NCBI RefSeq assembly: GCF_014268445.2
Contig: NZ_CP077089.1
Coordinates: 5,563,501 to 5,627,500, forward strand
Length of the DNA: 64,000 bases
Origin: Pseudomonas tensinigenes
GTDB lineage: Bacteria > Pseudomonadota > Gammaproteobacteria > Pseudomonadales > Pseudomonadaceae
Reading direction: 5' to 3'
The notes below the pieces were generated by a model. That model did not search any database and was not told where the DNA came from. It saw only the letters and a program-made list of their open reading frames with translations. The translations under genes were made by a program, and so were the position numbers. Of the stretch, positions 25,253 to 33,817 are shown piece after piece (the first letter of the stretch is position 1; each line of letters starts with the position of its first letter).

Positions 25253-27664
25253 ATGAGCACCGAAAGTGCTTCGAGTCGGGGCCGTTTGCTACCGAGCCTG
25301 CTCGGCATTCTGCTTCTACTGATGGGCCTGGCCATGTTGGCCGGAGGGGTCAAGCTGAGCATGCTCGGCGGCTCGCTGTACTACCTGCTGGCCGGTATCG
25401 GCATTGCACTGAGCGGCATTCTGCTGCTGATGCGCCGTCGCGCGGCGCTGGGCCTGTACGCCATCGTCTTGTTTGCCAGCACCGTTTGGGCGCTGTGGGA
25501 AGTCGGTCTGGACTGGTGGCAACTGGTGCCACGTCTGGCCCTGTGGTTTGTCCTCGGCTTCGTGATGTTGCTGCCGTGGTTCCGCCGTCCGCTGCTGCTT
25601 GACGGCCCGGCGCCGATGGGCACTGGCGGTTTGACCGTCGCCGTGGTTCTGGCCGGCGTCACCGCTCTGGCCAGCCTGTTCACCCACCCGGGCGAAACCT
25701 TCGGCGAACTGGGCCGCGACACTGCGGACACCACCAGCACCGCGCCAGCCATGCCCGATGGCGACTGGCAGGCCTATGGCCGCACCGAGTTCGGTGACCG
25801 TTACTCGCCGCTGAAGCAGATTACCCCGGCCAACGTCGGCAAGCTGCAAGAAGCCTGGCGCATCCAGACCGGCGACCTGCCGACCGCTGATGACCCGGTT
25901 GAGCTGACCAACGAAAACACCCCGCTGAAAGCCAACGGCATGATCTACGCCTGCACCGCGCACAGCAAAGTGTTGGCCCTGGACCCGGACACCGGCAAAG
26001 AACTGTGGCGCTTCGACCCACAGATCAAGAGCCCGGTCGGCTTCAAAGGCTTCGCCCACATGACTTGCCGTGGCGTGTCGTACTACGACGAAGCCGCTTA
26101 TGCCAAGTCTGAAAACGCTGCCTCGGCGGTGATTTCCGAGGCTGGCAAAGCCGTTGCGCAGGCTTGCCCGCGTCGTCTGTACCTGCCAACCGCTGATGCC
26201 CGTCTGATCGCACTGAACGCCGACACCGGCAAGATCTGCGAAGGCTTCGGCAACAAAGGCGTGGTTGACCTGACCCAAGGTATCGGCCCGTTCACCGCTG
26301 GTGGCTACTACTCCACCTCGCCGGCGGCGATTACCCGTGATCTGGTGATCATGGGCGGTCACGTGACCGACAACGAATCGACCAACGAGCCATCGGGCGT
26401 GATCCGCGCTTTCGACGTGCGCGACGGTCACCTCGTGTGGAACTGGGACAGCGACAAGCCAGACGCCACCGAGCCTTTGGCACCGGGCGAAACCTACAGC
26501 CGCAACTCGGCGAACATGTGGTCGCTGGCCAGCGTCGACGAAAAACTCGGCATGGTTTACCTGCCACTGGGCAACCAGACCCCAGACCAGTGGGGCGCCG
26601 ACCGCACCCCGGGCGCCGAGAAATTCAGCGCCGGCGTCGTAGCCCTCGACCTGGCCACCGGTAAAGTGCGCTGGAACTACCAGTTCACCCACCACGACCT
26701 GTGGGACATGGACGTTGGCAGCCAGCCAACCCTGCTCGACATGAAAACCGCCGACGGCGTGAAACCTGCGCTGATCGCCCCGACCAAACAGGGCAGCCTG
26801 TACGTCCTCGACCGTCGTGACGGCACGCCGATCATTCCGATCAAGGAAATCCCGGTCCCGCAAGGCGCCGTCAAAGGCGACCACACTGCACCGACCCAGG
26901 CCCGTTCGGACCTCAACCTGCTGGCCCCGGAACTCACCGAAAAAGCCATGTGGGGCGCAAGCCCGTTCGACCAGATGCTGTGCCGCATCCAGTTCAAGGA
27001 ACTGCGTTATGAAGGCCAGTACACCCCGCCGTCGGAACAGGGCAGCCTGATCTACCCGGGTAACGTCGGCGTGTTCAACTGGGGCGGCGTTTCGGTCGAT
27101 CCGGTTCGCCAGATGCTGTTCACCAGCCCGAACTACATGGCTTTCGTTTCGAAAATGGTGCCACGCGAGCAAGTCGCCGCCGGCAGCAAACGCGAAAGCG
27201 AAACCGCTGGCGTGCAACCGAACACTGGCGCGCCATACGCCGTGATCATGCACCCGTTCATGTCGCCACTCGGCGTACCGTGCCAGGCCCCGGCCTGGGG
27301 CTACGTTGCCGGTATCGACCTGACCACCGGCAAAGTCGTGTGGAAACGCAAAAACGGCACCAGCCGCGACAGCTCGCCAATCCCGATCGGCTTCACCTTG
27401 GGCGTGCCGAGCATGGGCGGCTCTATGGTCACGGCTGGCGGCGTCGGCTTCCTCAGCGGCACCCTCGACCAGTACCTGCGTGCGTACGACGTGAACAGCG
27501 GTAAAGAGCTGTGGAAATCGCGTCTGCCGGCAGGTGGTCAAGCGACCCCGATGACCTACACCGGCAGGGACGGCAAGCAATACGTGCTGCTGGTTGTCGG
27601 TGGTCACGGCTCGCTGGGCACCAAGATGGGTGACTACGTGATTGCGTACAAACTGCCGGAATAA
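25253..27664 (+). CDS. gcd: Membrane-bound PQQ-dependent glucose dehydrogenase
   Basis: An 803-residue inner membrane quinoprotein that oxidises glucose to gluconolactone in the periplasm and passes electrons to ubiquinone. The N-terminal 140 residues hold about five membrane helices. The remainder is the eight-bladed PQQ propeller, with repeats such as VLALDPDTGKELWRFDP and VVALDLATGKVRWNYQF. The ATG at 25253 has GGAGA about 9 bases upstream; the frame opens earlier at 25208. It is followed by a strong terminator. Confidence 0.92.
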   Translation: MSTESASSRGRLLPSLLGILLLLMGLAMLAGGVKLSMLGGSLYYLLAGIGIALSGILLLMRRRAALGLYAIVLFASTVWALWEVGLDWWQLVPRLALWFVLGFVMLLPWFRRPLLLDGPAPMGTGGLTVAVVLAGVTALASLFTHPGETFGELGRDTADTTSTAPAMPDGDWQAYGRTEFGDRYSPLKQITPANVGKLQEAWRIQTGDLPTADDPVELTNENTPLKANGMIYACTAHSKVLALDPDTGKELWRFDPQIKSPVGFKGFAHMTCRGVSYYDEAAYAKSENAASAVISEAGKAVAQACPRRLYLPTADARLIALNADTGKICEGFGNKGVVDLTQGIGPFTAGGYYSTSPAAITRDLVIMGGHVTDNESTNEPSGVIRAFDVRDGHLVWNWDSDKPDATEPLAPGETYSRNSANMWSLASVDEKLGMVYLPLGNQTPDQWGADRTPGAEKFSAGVVALDLATGKVRWNYQFTHHDLWDMDVGSQPTLLDMKTADGVKPALIAPTKQGSLYVLDRRDGTPIIPIKEIPVPQGAVKGDHTAPTQARSDLNLLAPELTEKAMWGASPFDQMLCRIQFKELRYEGQYTPPSEQGSLIYPGNVGVFNWGGVSVDPVRQMLFTSPNYMAFVSKMVPREQVAAGSKRESETAGVQPNTGAPYAVIMHPFMSPLGVPCQAPAWGYVAGIDLTTGKVVWKRKNGTSRDSSPIPIGFTLGVPSMGGSMVTAGGVGFLSGTLDQYLRAYDVNSGKELWKSRLPAGGQATPMTYTGRDGKQYVLLVVGGHGSLGTKMGDYVIAYKLPE

Positions 27665-27683
27665 GTTTTAACCGGTAGTGATG

Positions 27684-27719
27684 AAGGCGATGTCCCGAAA
27701 GAGACATCGCCTTTTTTTT
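27684..27719 (+). terminator. Rho-independent terminator of gcd
   Basis: AAGGCGATGTC (27684-27694) pairs with GACATCGCCTT (27703-27713) around an 8-base loop and is followed by a run of eight T. It starts 20 bases after the gcd stop codon. Confidence 0.92.
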
Positions 27720-27750
27720 ACACGCCATTTCTGCATACACCTGAGGACCC

Positions 27751-27840
27751 TGTGGGAGCGAGCCTGCTCGCGAAGGCGTCAGCACATTCAACATCTACGG
27801 TGCCTGACACACCGCTTTCGCGAGCAGGCTCGCTCCCACA
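27751..27840. repeat. REP pair (TGTGGGAGCGAGCCTGCTCG family)
   Basis: Inverted arms at 27751-27773 and 27818-27840 flank a 44-base centre. It lies downstream of the gcd terminator and matches the unit at 60271-60334. Confidence 0.88.
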
Positions 27841-28077
27841 GGTTGAAAAGTGTTTATCTGTGGGAAATGTGTTCGTCCTACAGACGTTGAAAGTGGCGCG
27901 GAGTTTTCCGACAAGTCGCGTCGGTTGTGCCTCGGAAATCGGCTGGATAGGCTCGGGGGGTCGCTGCAAATTCAGCGATGGGGCGTCGCGGCCCGAGCAG
28001 TTCATTCGATTTGATGCATAATCGCCGGCCCAAACTGAAGCGCTCAGGTGCTTGTTGTTTGGTTTGATGGTGGCTGT

Positions 28078-28181
28078 GCGCGGGATACCTTCGGGTATGC
28101 CGAGATTGCCGAATGGCTCGGTCCGCGACCCCGCGTACAGCTGCCACCCTCTGTCGCGTCGCGGTGATTGAGAGTGACAGC
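28078..28181 (+). ncRNA. Candidate structured 5' leader RNA upstream of the DUF6124 gene
   Basis: The 130 bases before the gene fold into an ordered structure by eye. Stem P1 is GCGCGGG (28078-28084) with CCCGCGT (28130-28136). Inside it are ATACC-TTCG-GGTAT (28085-28098), a UUCG-tetraloop hairpin, and CCGAG (28100-28104) with CTCGG (28117-28121). A third hairpin joins GCTGCCACCCTC (28140-28151) to GAGAGTGACAGC (28170-28181) with two mismatches. The element ends about 13 bases before the GGAG ribosome binding site. I recall similar leaders before this gene family in other Pseudomonas, but cannot verify it here. It could be a cis-regulatory RNA or a protein binding site. Confidence 0.55.
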
Positions 28182-28206
28182 CCCACTTATCATTCGGAGC
28201 TTCACC

Positions 28207-28572
28207 ATGAAAAAACCGACACCCAATCCGCCCGAAACCGAAGACACCACCCCCTACGAATTCCCCGGCTCGAAGCGATTCCACGAAGCCGCCGAACGCG
28301 CCCTCGACCACTACCTCAAGCCCAACGCATTAACCCTGCGCTTCCACAAACCCAGCACCATGTTCCAGGTCGCCCCCGAGCAGGACAGCGAAAGCCTGCT
28401 GGTCCACGCCTGCGAATCCCTGGCCCAAGCCAGCCTCATGACCAGCGACATCGCCGCCTACATCGACCTGCCGCAGCGGAGGACGATTCTGGCGATCCAG
28501 CAGATCATCATGCTCGCCGAACTGGCCGTGAACCGCGTTCTGGATAATGTCGAGATAACAACGCAAAACTGA
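28207..28572 (+). CDS. DUF6124 (formerly DUF3077-like) family protein
   Basis: A 121-residue protein of unknown function found mainly in Pseudomonas. It has an N-terminal polar stretch (MKKPTPNPPETEDTTPYEF), then helical segments with ESLLVHACESLAQASLMTSD and IQQIIMLAELAVNRVLD, the most conserved parts. No membrane segment or signal peptide is seen. The ATG at 28207 has GGAG about 8 bases upstream; the frame extends to 28168 but that overlaps the structured leader. Confidence 0.75.
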   Translation: MKKPTPNPPETEDTTPYEFPGSKRFHEAAERALDHYLKPNALTLRFHKPSTMFQVAPEQDSESLLVHACESLAQASLMTSDIAAYIDLPQRRTILAIQQIIMLAELAVNRVLDNVEITTQN

Positions 28573-28667
28573 TGGATGATGCGCTGTGCGCGTGTGGGTT
28601 CGTTCATAGGTTGCACAACCCGACACGCGCACGACCTCCTCGCCAAAGAGCGGAAGAGGCATTTACA

Positions 28668-29066
28668 TCATTCGTTTCGCAAATCAAAGCACCCGCGAAT
28701 ATCTATGCTGCCGGCGTACGGATCATTAACCACTACATGGAAAGACATCTTGTAGTGCTGAGCTGCCGTATCAAAATCGATAGTAAACGTACCGTCCTTG
28801 GCTGTAGCTTTTTCCAGGTCATGGCCTGATTTGGCGATATACAACATCTCATGGAACGTCGCTGACTCGGTTGATGGATTGCGCCTCACATTAAAGTACA
28901 GAGTTCTGAAAACGTCGGGATCCAGTCCCGCCTCTGACCCCGAACAGTGATAATACTCGCCATCGAAATAGACATTAACCCTGGTCGGAGCGAAGTCAGG
29001 GCGCCCCTGAATCCTGGCAGTAAACGTGCCCGTCGTACTGGAAGTTACAACTTTCTCGATCGTCAT
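28668..29066 (-). CDS. Orphan protein, unknown function (possible quorum-sensing target)
   Basis: 132 residues from the ATG at 29066, which has GGAAC about 7 bases upstream; the ATG at 29078 gives 4 more residues but has no clear ribosome binding site. It is not recognised as any family. The composition is strand-rich and soluble with no signal peptide (TGTFTARIQGRPDFAPTRV opening, FHVVVNDPYAGSIDI near the end) and two cysteines. It is divergent from 29359-29811, and a lux-box-like palindrome lies about 60 bases upstream. It looks like a small secreted or structural protein, but that is a guess. Confidence 0.6.
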   Translation of the reverse strand: MTIEKVVTSSTTGTFTARIQGRPDFAPTRVNVYFDGEYYHCSGSEAGLDPDVFRTLYFNVRRNPSTESATFHEMLYIAKSGHDLEKATAKDGTFTIDFDTAAQHYKMSFHVVVNDPYAGSIDIRGCFDLRNE

Positions 29067-29127
29067 ACTCAGTTCCATTGAATTTCGAAGTTGAAGGACG
29101 ATCGTCTCGGAAAATCGATAAATACGT

Positions 29128-29147
29128 AACTGTCAGACCTGACAGGT
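29128..29147 (-). promoter_or_regulatory. Lux-box-like palindrome A
   Basis: AACTGTCAGACCTGACAGGT: inner arms CTGTCA and TGACAG, 4 bases apart, fitting the CT-N12-AG pattern of LuxR-type binding sites. It is centred about 60 bases upstream of the ATG at 29078. The second copy lies 148 bases away, in front of the divergent gene. Confidence 0.6.
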
Positions 29148-29275
29148 ATCTAGATCAAATAGAGATAATGCAGCGAAGTTGCTATAGCCGCAGTGCCTAA
29201 GCCTCCGATCTTTGATCAACATCGTGGCTCCTATATAACCCGTATCAAGAGACGTCATCGCGAACAAGTATAAAA

Positions 29276-29295
29276 CCCTGTCAGATATGACAGGT
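29276..29295 (+). promoter_or_regulatory. Lux-box-like palindrome B
   Basis: CCCTGTCAGATATGACAGGT carries the same arms as site A, CTGTCA and TGACAG with 4 bases between, again CT-N12-AG. It is centred about 73 bases upstream of the ATG at 29359. Two matched sites, one per divergent gene, support real regulation. No luxI or luxR gene lies in the window. Confidence 0.62.
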
Positions 29296-29358
29296 CACCG
29301 TTTTTAATTTTCCTCTCAGACTTCCTTCTCCAACCAAATCAATAAAAGGAAGCTCCCC

Positions 29359-29811
29359 ATGACCAATCCAAACGCATCCCCAGCCGTATGGGTAAACGGT
29401 ATTCTTAACGTCGATGTCAAAGGCACCATTGGCGACACGCCAGTCAAGCTGACCAGCTTCCTGACGACCAGCCTTAGTACGTCTTTCAACCAGCTTGGCG
29501 GTTACAATTTTTCTTTCGAAGATAACCACAGTTCATCGAGCCGACGATCACTCACCATCTCGCTTCGCAAGCTGCTGGATCCTTCAATCGCTGGCTACTT
29601 TGAATATGTCGTGACCGAACGAGGTCTTCAGCCTTATGACTATGAAGTGACATCCTCTTCCGGCATTGCTGTAAGTCAACTCAATAGCGGCCTGTACTTA
29701 TATTCCCTCGACAACTTGCAAATTTCCGCCAAGGCAGTCCACGGTGATGAAACGCGTGAGCTCACCGGTAACGGATACTTTTTTCTCCAAGAGCTGACTT
29801 ACCCTATCTAA
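29359..29811 (+). CDS. Orphan protein, unknown function (possible quorum-sensing target)
   Basis: 150 residues, not recognised. The ATG at 29359 has AGGAAG about 8 bases upstream. It is rich in Ser, Thr and Asn with alternating hydrophobic residues (LTSFLTTSLSTSFNQLGGY, YLYSLDNLQISAKAV), suggesting a beta-sandwich; no cysteines, signal peptide or membrane segment. Codon use is less GC-rich than the surrounding genes, hinting at acquisition. It is divergent from 28668-29066 and preceded by lux-box-like site B. Confidence 0.65.
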   Translation: MTNPNASPAVWVNGILNVDVKGTIGDTPVKLTSFLTTSLSTSFNQLGGYNFSFEDNHSSSSRRSLTISLRKLLDPSIAGYFEYVVTERGLQPYDYEVTSSSGIAVSQLNSGLYLYSLDNLQISAKAVHGDETRELTGNGYFFLQELTYPI

Positions 29812-29890
29812 CAAGCAGGTCAGGACTTCATTCATCGGGTTAATCGTGCGTCTGCCTTTTCGTTACATGGAGGGAACTGACGGAGGACGC

Positions 29891-30090
29891 ACGCCGACAT
29901 GAATACCGAGTCGAACTCAGACTCTGAATCAGATCAAAAGCCCCTCACCCTAGCCCTCTCCCGGTGGGAGAGGGGACTGACCGAAGTGTTTGGGAGAAGT
30001 ACGCCGACGTGCGATGCCGAGTTGAACTCGGACTTTGAAAAGCCCACAAATCGGCCCCCTCTCCCTCGGGAGAGGGCTGGGGTGAGGGGC
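29891..30090. repeat. Composite REP array, CCCTCTCCC/GGGAGAGGG type
   Basis: REP hairpins CCCTCTCCC-GGTGGGAGAGG (from 29941) and CCCTCTCCCTCGGGAGAGGG (to 30090), opening with CCCCTCACCC and closing with its complement. Between and before them is a 40-base direct repeat (ACGCCGAC...GAGTTGAACTC...GAAAAG, at about 29891 and 30001). The same spacer occurs in reverse orientation in the array at 36385-36738. Confidence 0.8.
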
Positions 30091-30180
30091 GAATCCACCA
30101 CAAATCCAAAGCCGACCAAGCTGTGCTCCTCACCACTCAACAGGATGAGCGTTAGCTCGGCTGCAGCTTTTGATCTGTAA

Positions 30181-30500
30181 GGCGACGTCGGAAGGCTGAG
30201 TGGAGGGATTGATCCGGGCGTGGGAGCGCAGCGACCGTTTGGCGCAGCCAAACACAGCGAGAGGAGGTGCAGCGAAGCAAACCGTAGGCGCTGCGCCCGG
30301 ATCGATCCCGCAGCGAAGGAACCCCGAGCCCCAGCGAGCTGGCCGCACGTAGGAGCAAGCGTTTTTTGCTTACTTTTTTTGGCGTTTGAAAAAAAGTGAG
30401 TCGCCGTAAGGGCGAAACCCTAAGCCGCCGTTACCTAAACAACGGATATACACACCAAACACCCCCAACATGGTCGGCCCAAAGGCCGCCAAGTCAAAGC
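30181..30500. repeat. Conserved intergenic element with nested hairpins
   Basis: About 320 bases without a gene. It contains AGCAA-GCGTTTT-TTGCT, then ACTTTTTTT pairing with AAAAAAAGT (about 30370-30400), then CGCCGTAAGGGCG, and ends in CGGCC-CAAA-GGCCG (about 30473-30487). I recognise this text from intergenic regions of other fluorescens-group genomes, where it is often miscalled as small genes. Open frames on either strand look spurious. Function unknown. Confidence 0.55.
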
Positions 30501-30608
30501 GTGAACCCTGTCAAAACCCTGAACACACAAGCAGAAACACCGCCCCCCCATTGAAACCACCCAAGCCCTGCCCCATCTAAGACCCATACCCCATTGCGCA
30601 GGTGCCCC

Positions 30609-33026
30609 ATGAGCGACCAGCAAGAATTCCCGGAAAACCCCGACGACTACACCGAAGCCGAAAACATCGAACACACCTCCTCCGGCAAAGGCCTCGCCCT
30701 GCCAGGCCAAAACCTGCCGGACAAGGTCTACATCATCCCGATCCACAACCGCCCGTTCTTCCCGGCGCAAGTCCTGCCGGTCATCGTCAACGAAGAACCC
30801 TGGGCCGAAACCCTCGAACTGGTCAGCAAATCCGAACACCACTCCCTGGCCCTGTTCTTCATGGACACGCCCCAGGAAGACCCGCGCCACTTCGACACCG
30901 GCGCCCTGCCGCAGTACGGCACCCTGGTCAAAGTCCACCACGCCAGCCGTGAAAACGGCAAACTGCAATTCGTCGCCCAAGGCTTGAGCCGCGTACGCAT
31001 CAAAACCTGGCTCAAACACCACCGCCCACCGTATCTGGTGGAGGTCGAATACCCGCACCAGCCGACCGAGCCGACCGACGAGGTCAAGGCCTACGGCATG
31101 GCGCTGATCAATGCGATCAAAGAACTGCTGCCGCTCAACCCGCTGTACAGCGAAGAGCTGAAGAACTACCTCAACCGCTTCAGCCCCAACGACCCGTCGC
31201 CGCTGACCGACTTCGCCGCCGCGCTGACCTCGGCCACCGGCCCCGAGCTGCAAGAAGTGCTCGACTGCGTGCCGATGCTCAAGCGCATGGAAAAAGTCCT
31301 GCCGATGCTGCGCAAGGAAGTCGAAGTCGCGCGCCTGCAAAAAGAAATTTCCGCCGAAGTTAACCGCAAGATCGGCGAGCATCAGCGCGAGTTCTTCCTC
31401 AAGGAACAACTCAAGGTCATCCAGCAGGAACTCGGTCTGACCAAGGACGACCGCAGCGCCGACCTTGAACAGTTCGAACAGCGCCTGGAAGGCAAAGTCC
31501 TGCCGGCGCAGGTGCAGAAACGCCTCGAAGAGGAAATGAACAAACTGTCGATCCTCGAGACCGGCTCGCCGGAGTACGCGGTCACCCGCAACTACCTCGA
31601 CTGGGCGACCTCGGTGCCGTGGGGCGTGTACGGCGAGGACAAACTCGACCTCAAGCACGCGCGCAAAATCCTCGACAAACACCACGCAGGCCTTGACGAC
31701 ATCAAGGATCGCATCCTCGAATTCCTCGCCGTCGGTGCTTATAAAGGCGAAATCAGCGGCTCCATCGTGCTGCTGGTCGGCCCGCCGGGTGTGGGTAAAA
31801 CCAGCGTCGGCAAATCCATCGCCGAATCCCTCGGCCGGCCGTTCTACCGCTTCAGCCTCGGCGGTATGCGCGACGAAGCCGAGATCAAGGGCCATCGCCG
31901 CACCTACATCGGTGCGCAGCCGGGCAAACTGGTGCAGGCGTTGAAAGACGTCGAAGTGATGAACCCGGTGATCATGCTCGACGAGATCGACAAGATGGGC
32001 CAGAGCTACCAGGGCGACCCGGCCTCGGCGCTGCTGGAAACCCTCGACCCGGAGCAGAACGTCGAATTCCTCGACCACTACCTCGACCTGCGCATGGACC
32101 TGTCGAAAGTCCTGTTCGTTTGCACCGCCAACACCCTCGATTCGATTCCCGGCCCACTGCTGGACCGCATGGAAGTGATTCGCCTGTCCGGCTACATCAC
32201 CGAAGAAAAAGTCGCCATCGCCAAGCGTCACCTGTGGCCGAAGTTGCTGGAAAAGGCTGGCGTGTCCAAGGGCAGCCTGAGCATCAGCGACACCGCGCTC
32301 AAAGCCTTGATCGACGGTTACGCCCGTGAAGCCGGGGTGCGCCAGCTCGAGAAACAAATGGGCAAACTGGTGCGCAAAGCGGTGATGAAGCTCATTGATG
32401 ACCCGAAAGCGGTGATCAAACTCGGGCCGAAAGACCTCGAAGCGTCACTCGGCCATCCGGTGTTTCGTAACGAACAAGTGCTGTCCGGCACCGGCGTCAT
32501 CACCGGTCTGGCCTGGACCAGCATGGGCGGCGCGACTCTGCCGATCGAAGCGACGCGGATTCACACGCTCAACCGCGGCTTCAAACTCACCGGGCAATTG
32601 GGTGATGTAATGAAGGAGTCGGCAGAGATCGCCTACAGCTACGTCAGCTCGCACCTGAAACAATTCGGCGGCGACGCGAAGTTCTTCGACGAAGCCTTCG
32701 TCCACCTGCACGTGCCGGAAGGTGCCACACCAAAAGACGGCCCGAGCGCCGGCGTGACCATGGCCAGCGCCCTGCTCTCCCTCGCGCGCAATCAAGCGCC
32801 GAAAAAAGGCGTGGCGATGACCGGCGAACTGACGTTGACCGGGCATGTGCTGCCGATTGGCGGGGTGCGTGAGAAGGTGATTGCGGCGCGCCGGCAGAAG
32901 ATTTTCGAGCTGATTTTGCCGGAGCCGAATCGGGGTAATTTTGAGGAGTTGCCGGATTATCTGAAGGAAGGGATAACCGTGCATTTCGCCAAGCGGTTTG
33001 CCGATGTGGCGAAGGTACTGTTCTGA
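30609..33026 (+). CDS. lon: ATP-dependent protease Lon (second, shorter-linker type)
   Basis: An 805-residue cytoplasmic AAA+ serine protease for damaged and regulatory proteins. The N-terminal LON substrate domain spans about 40-240, Walker A GPPGVGKT is 391-398, Walker B is VIMLDEID, and the catalytic dyad is Ser713 (PKDGPSAG) with Lys756 (GGVREK), 43 residues apart as expected. The ATG at 30609 starts MSDQQEFPEN. Pseudomonas commonly carry two Lon proteins; the acidic N-terminal extension suggests this is the one not linked to clpX. The neighbours are unrelated repeat arrays, not clp genes. Confidence 0.93.
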   Translation: MSDQQEFPENPDDYTEAENIEHTSSGKGLALPGQNLPDKVYIIPIHNRPFFPAQVLPVIVNEEPWAETLELVSKSEHHSLALFFMDTPQEDPRHFDTGALPQYGTLVKVHHASRENGKLQFVAQGLSRVRIKTWLKHHRPPYLVEVEYPHQPTEPTDEVKAYGMALINAIKELLPLNPLYSEELKNYLNRFSPNDPSPLTDFAAALTSATGPELQEVLDCVPMLKRMEKVLPMLRKEVEVARLQKEISAEVNRKIGEHQREFFLKEQLKVIQQELGLTKDDRSADLEQFEQRLEGKVLPAQVQKRLEEEMNKLSILETGSPEYAVTRNYLDWATSVPWGVYGEDKLDLKHARKILDKHHAGLDDIKDRILEFLAVGAYKGEISGSIVLLVGPPGVGKTSVGKSIAESLGRPFYRFSLGGMRDEAEIKGHRRTYIGAQPGKLVQALKDVEVMNPVIMLDEIDKMGQSYQGDPASALLETLDPEQNVEFLDHYLDLRMDLSKVLFVCTANTLDSIPGPLLDRMEVIRLSGYITEEKVAIAKRHLWPKLLEKAGVSKGSLSISDTALKALIDGYAREAGVRQLEKQMGKLVRKAVMKLIDDPKAVIKLGPKDLEASLGHPVFRNEQVLSGTGVITGLAWTSMGGATLPIEATRIHTLNRGFKLTGQLGDVMKESAEIAYSYVSSHLKQFGGDAKFFDEAFVHLHVPEGATPKDGPSAGVTMASALLSLARNQAPKKGVAMTGELTLTGHVLPIGGVREKVIAARRQKIFELILPEPNRGNFEELPDYLKEGITVHFAKRFADVAKVLF

Positions 33027-33040
33027 CCGGTAGCCGGTAG

Positions 33041-33348
33041 CCCCTCACCCCAGCCCTCTCCCCCAGGAGAGGGAGCCGACCGAGCTGTCTAGCGCTATGC
33101 ACCGACCTGAAACACCGGGTCGATTATGGATTCGCTGACGCACGCTCAGGTCGGCGTACCTCGCCAATATCCCCCGATCAGTCCCCTCTCCCCCCAGGAG
33201 AGGGAGCCAACCGAGCGGTCTTGCGCTATGCGCCGACCTGAAACACCGGGTCGATTATGGATTCGCTGACGCACGCTCAGGTCGGCGTACCTCGCCAATA
33301 TCCCCCGATCAGTCCCCTCTCCCTCTGGGAGAGGGCTAGGGTGAGGGC
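33041..33348. repeat. Tandem REP array with 131-bp period
   Basis: Two imperfect direct copies of a 131-base unit (GCGCTATGC starts at 33092 and again at 33223), each holding a CCCTCTCC...GGAGAGGG hairpin and a spacer with CCGGGTCGATTATGGATTCG. The array opens with CCCCTCACCC and closes with its complement. It fills the gap between lon and the chagasin-like gene. Confidence 0.85.
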
Positions 33349-33422
33349 TTGGCGTTGTCACACTTTGTCTCATCTTCAGTTATGCTCGCCGTTCGTCGTG
33401 AACACCCGGAGCCGCTGACCTT

Positions 33423-33815
33423 ATGTCCCCCACTCGCCTGTTTCTCCCCCTCGCCCTCTCGTTGCTGGCCGCTTGCGCCACACAACCAAAACACAACGTG
33501 ACCGTGGAAAAACAAAGCGAATGCCCCGTACGGCTGACCAACGGGCAAAACCTCATCATCATGCTGCCAAGCAACCCGACTACCGGTTACCGCTGGGCCA
33601 TTCAGGACTCGGCTGGCGGCGTGCTGCGCGCACTCAGCCCCGAGGTTTACAGCAATCCGGAAGATGCCGGTGTGGTCGGTGCAGCAGGTCTGTCGACCTG
33701 GCGCTTCCAGGCCTTCGCCCCCGGCACCGGCCGTCTACGCCTGACCTCGCAACAGCCATGGGCGCCGGAAGTGCTGCCGGTGGAAACCTTTGACTGCGCC
33801 ATTTCGGTGAATTGA
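33423..33815 (+). CDS. Chagasin-family (I42) peptidase inhibitor, lipoprotein
   Basis: 130 residues with a lipoprotein signal (LLAAC, Cys18). Family I42 inhibitors block papain-like cysteine proteases with three loops. The first loop motif NPTTGY is present (about 51-56), followed by GLSTWRF and QPW in the positions of the GxxxWxF and RPW loops, slightly altered. It is a periplasmic or outer membrane-anchored protein. Its stop overlaps the next gene's start region, so the two are cotranscribed. Confidence 0.82.
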   Translation: MSPTRLFLPLALSLLAACATQPKHNVTVEKQSECPVRLTNGQNLIIMLPSNPTTGYRWAIQDSAGGVLRALSPEVYSNPEDAGVVGAAGLSTWRFQAFAPGTGRLRLTSQQPWAPEVLPVETFDCAISVN

Positions 33816-33817
33816 TC

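Noticed and set aside
25316..27607. 763-residue minus-strand open frame over gcd
   Set aside because: Complete antisense of a clearly recognised glucose dehydrogenase; the translation is His, Gln and Val rich as expected from a reverse frame.
29899..30180. Small frames across the REP array at 30 kb
   Set aside because: The translations (SPLTPALSRGRG type) are those of REP sequence, not proteins.
30435..32357. 640-residue minus-strand open frame over lon
   Set aside because: Antisense shadow of Lon, which has intact Walker and catalytic motifs.
33041..33348. Direct repeats considered as a CRISPR array
   Set aside because: Only two units of 131 bases, with internal hairpins and similar spacers; no short regular repeat with unique spacers and no cas genes.
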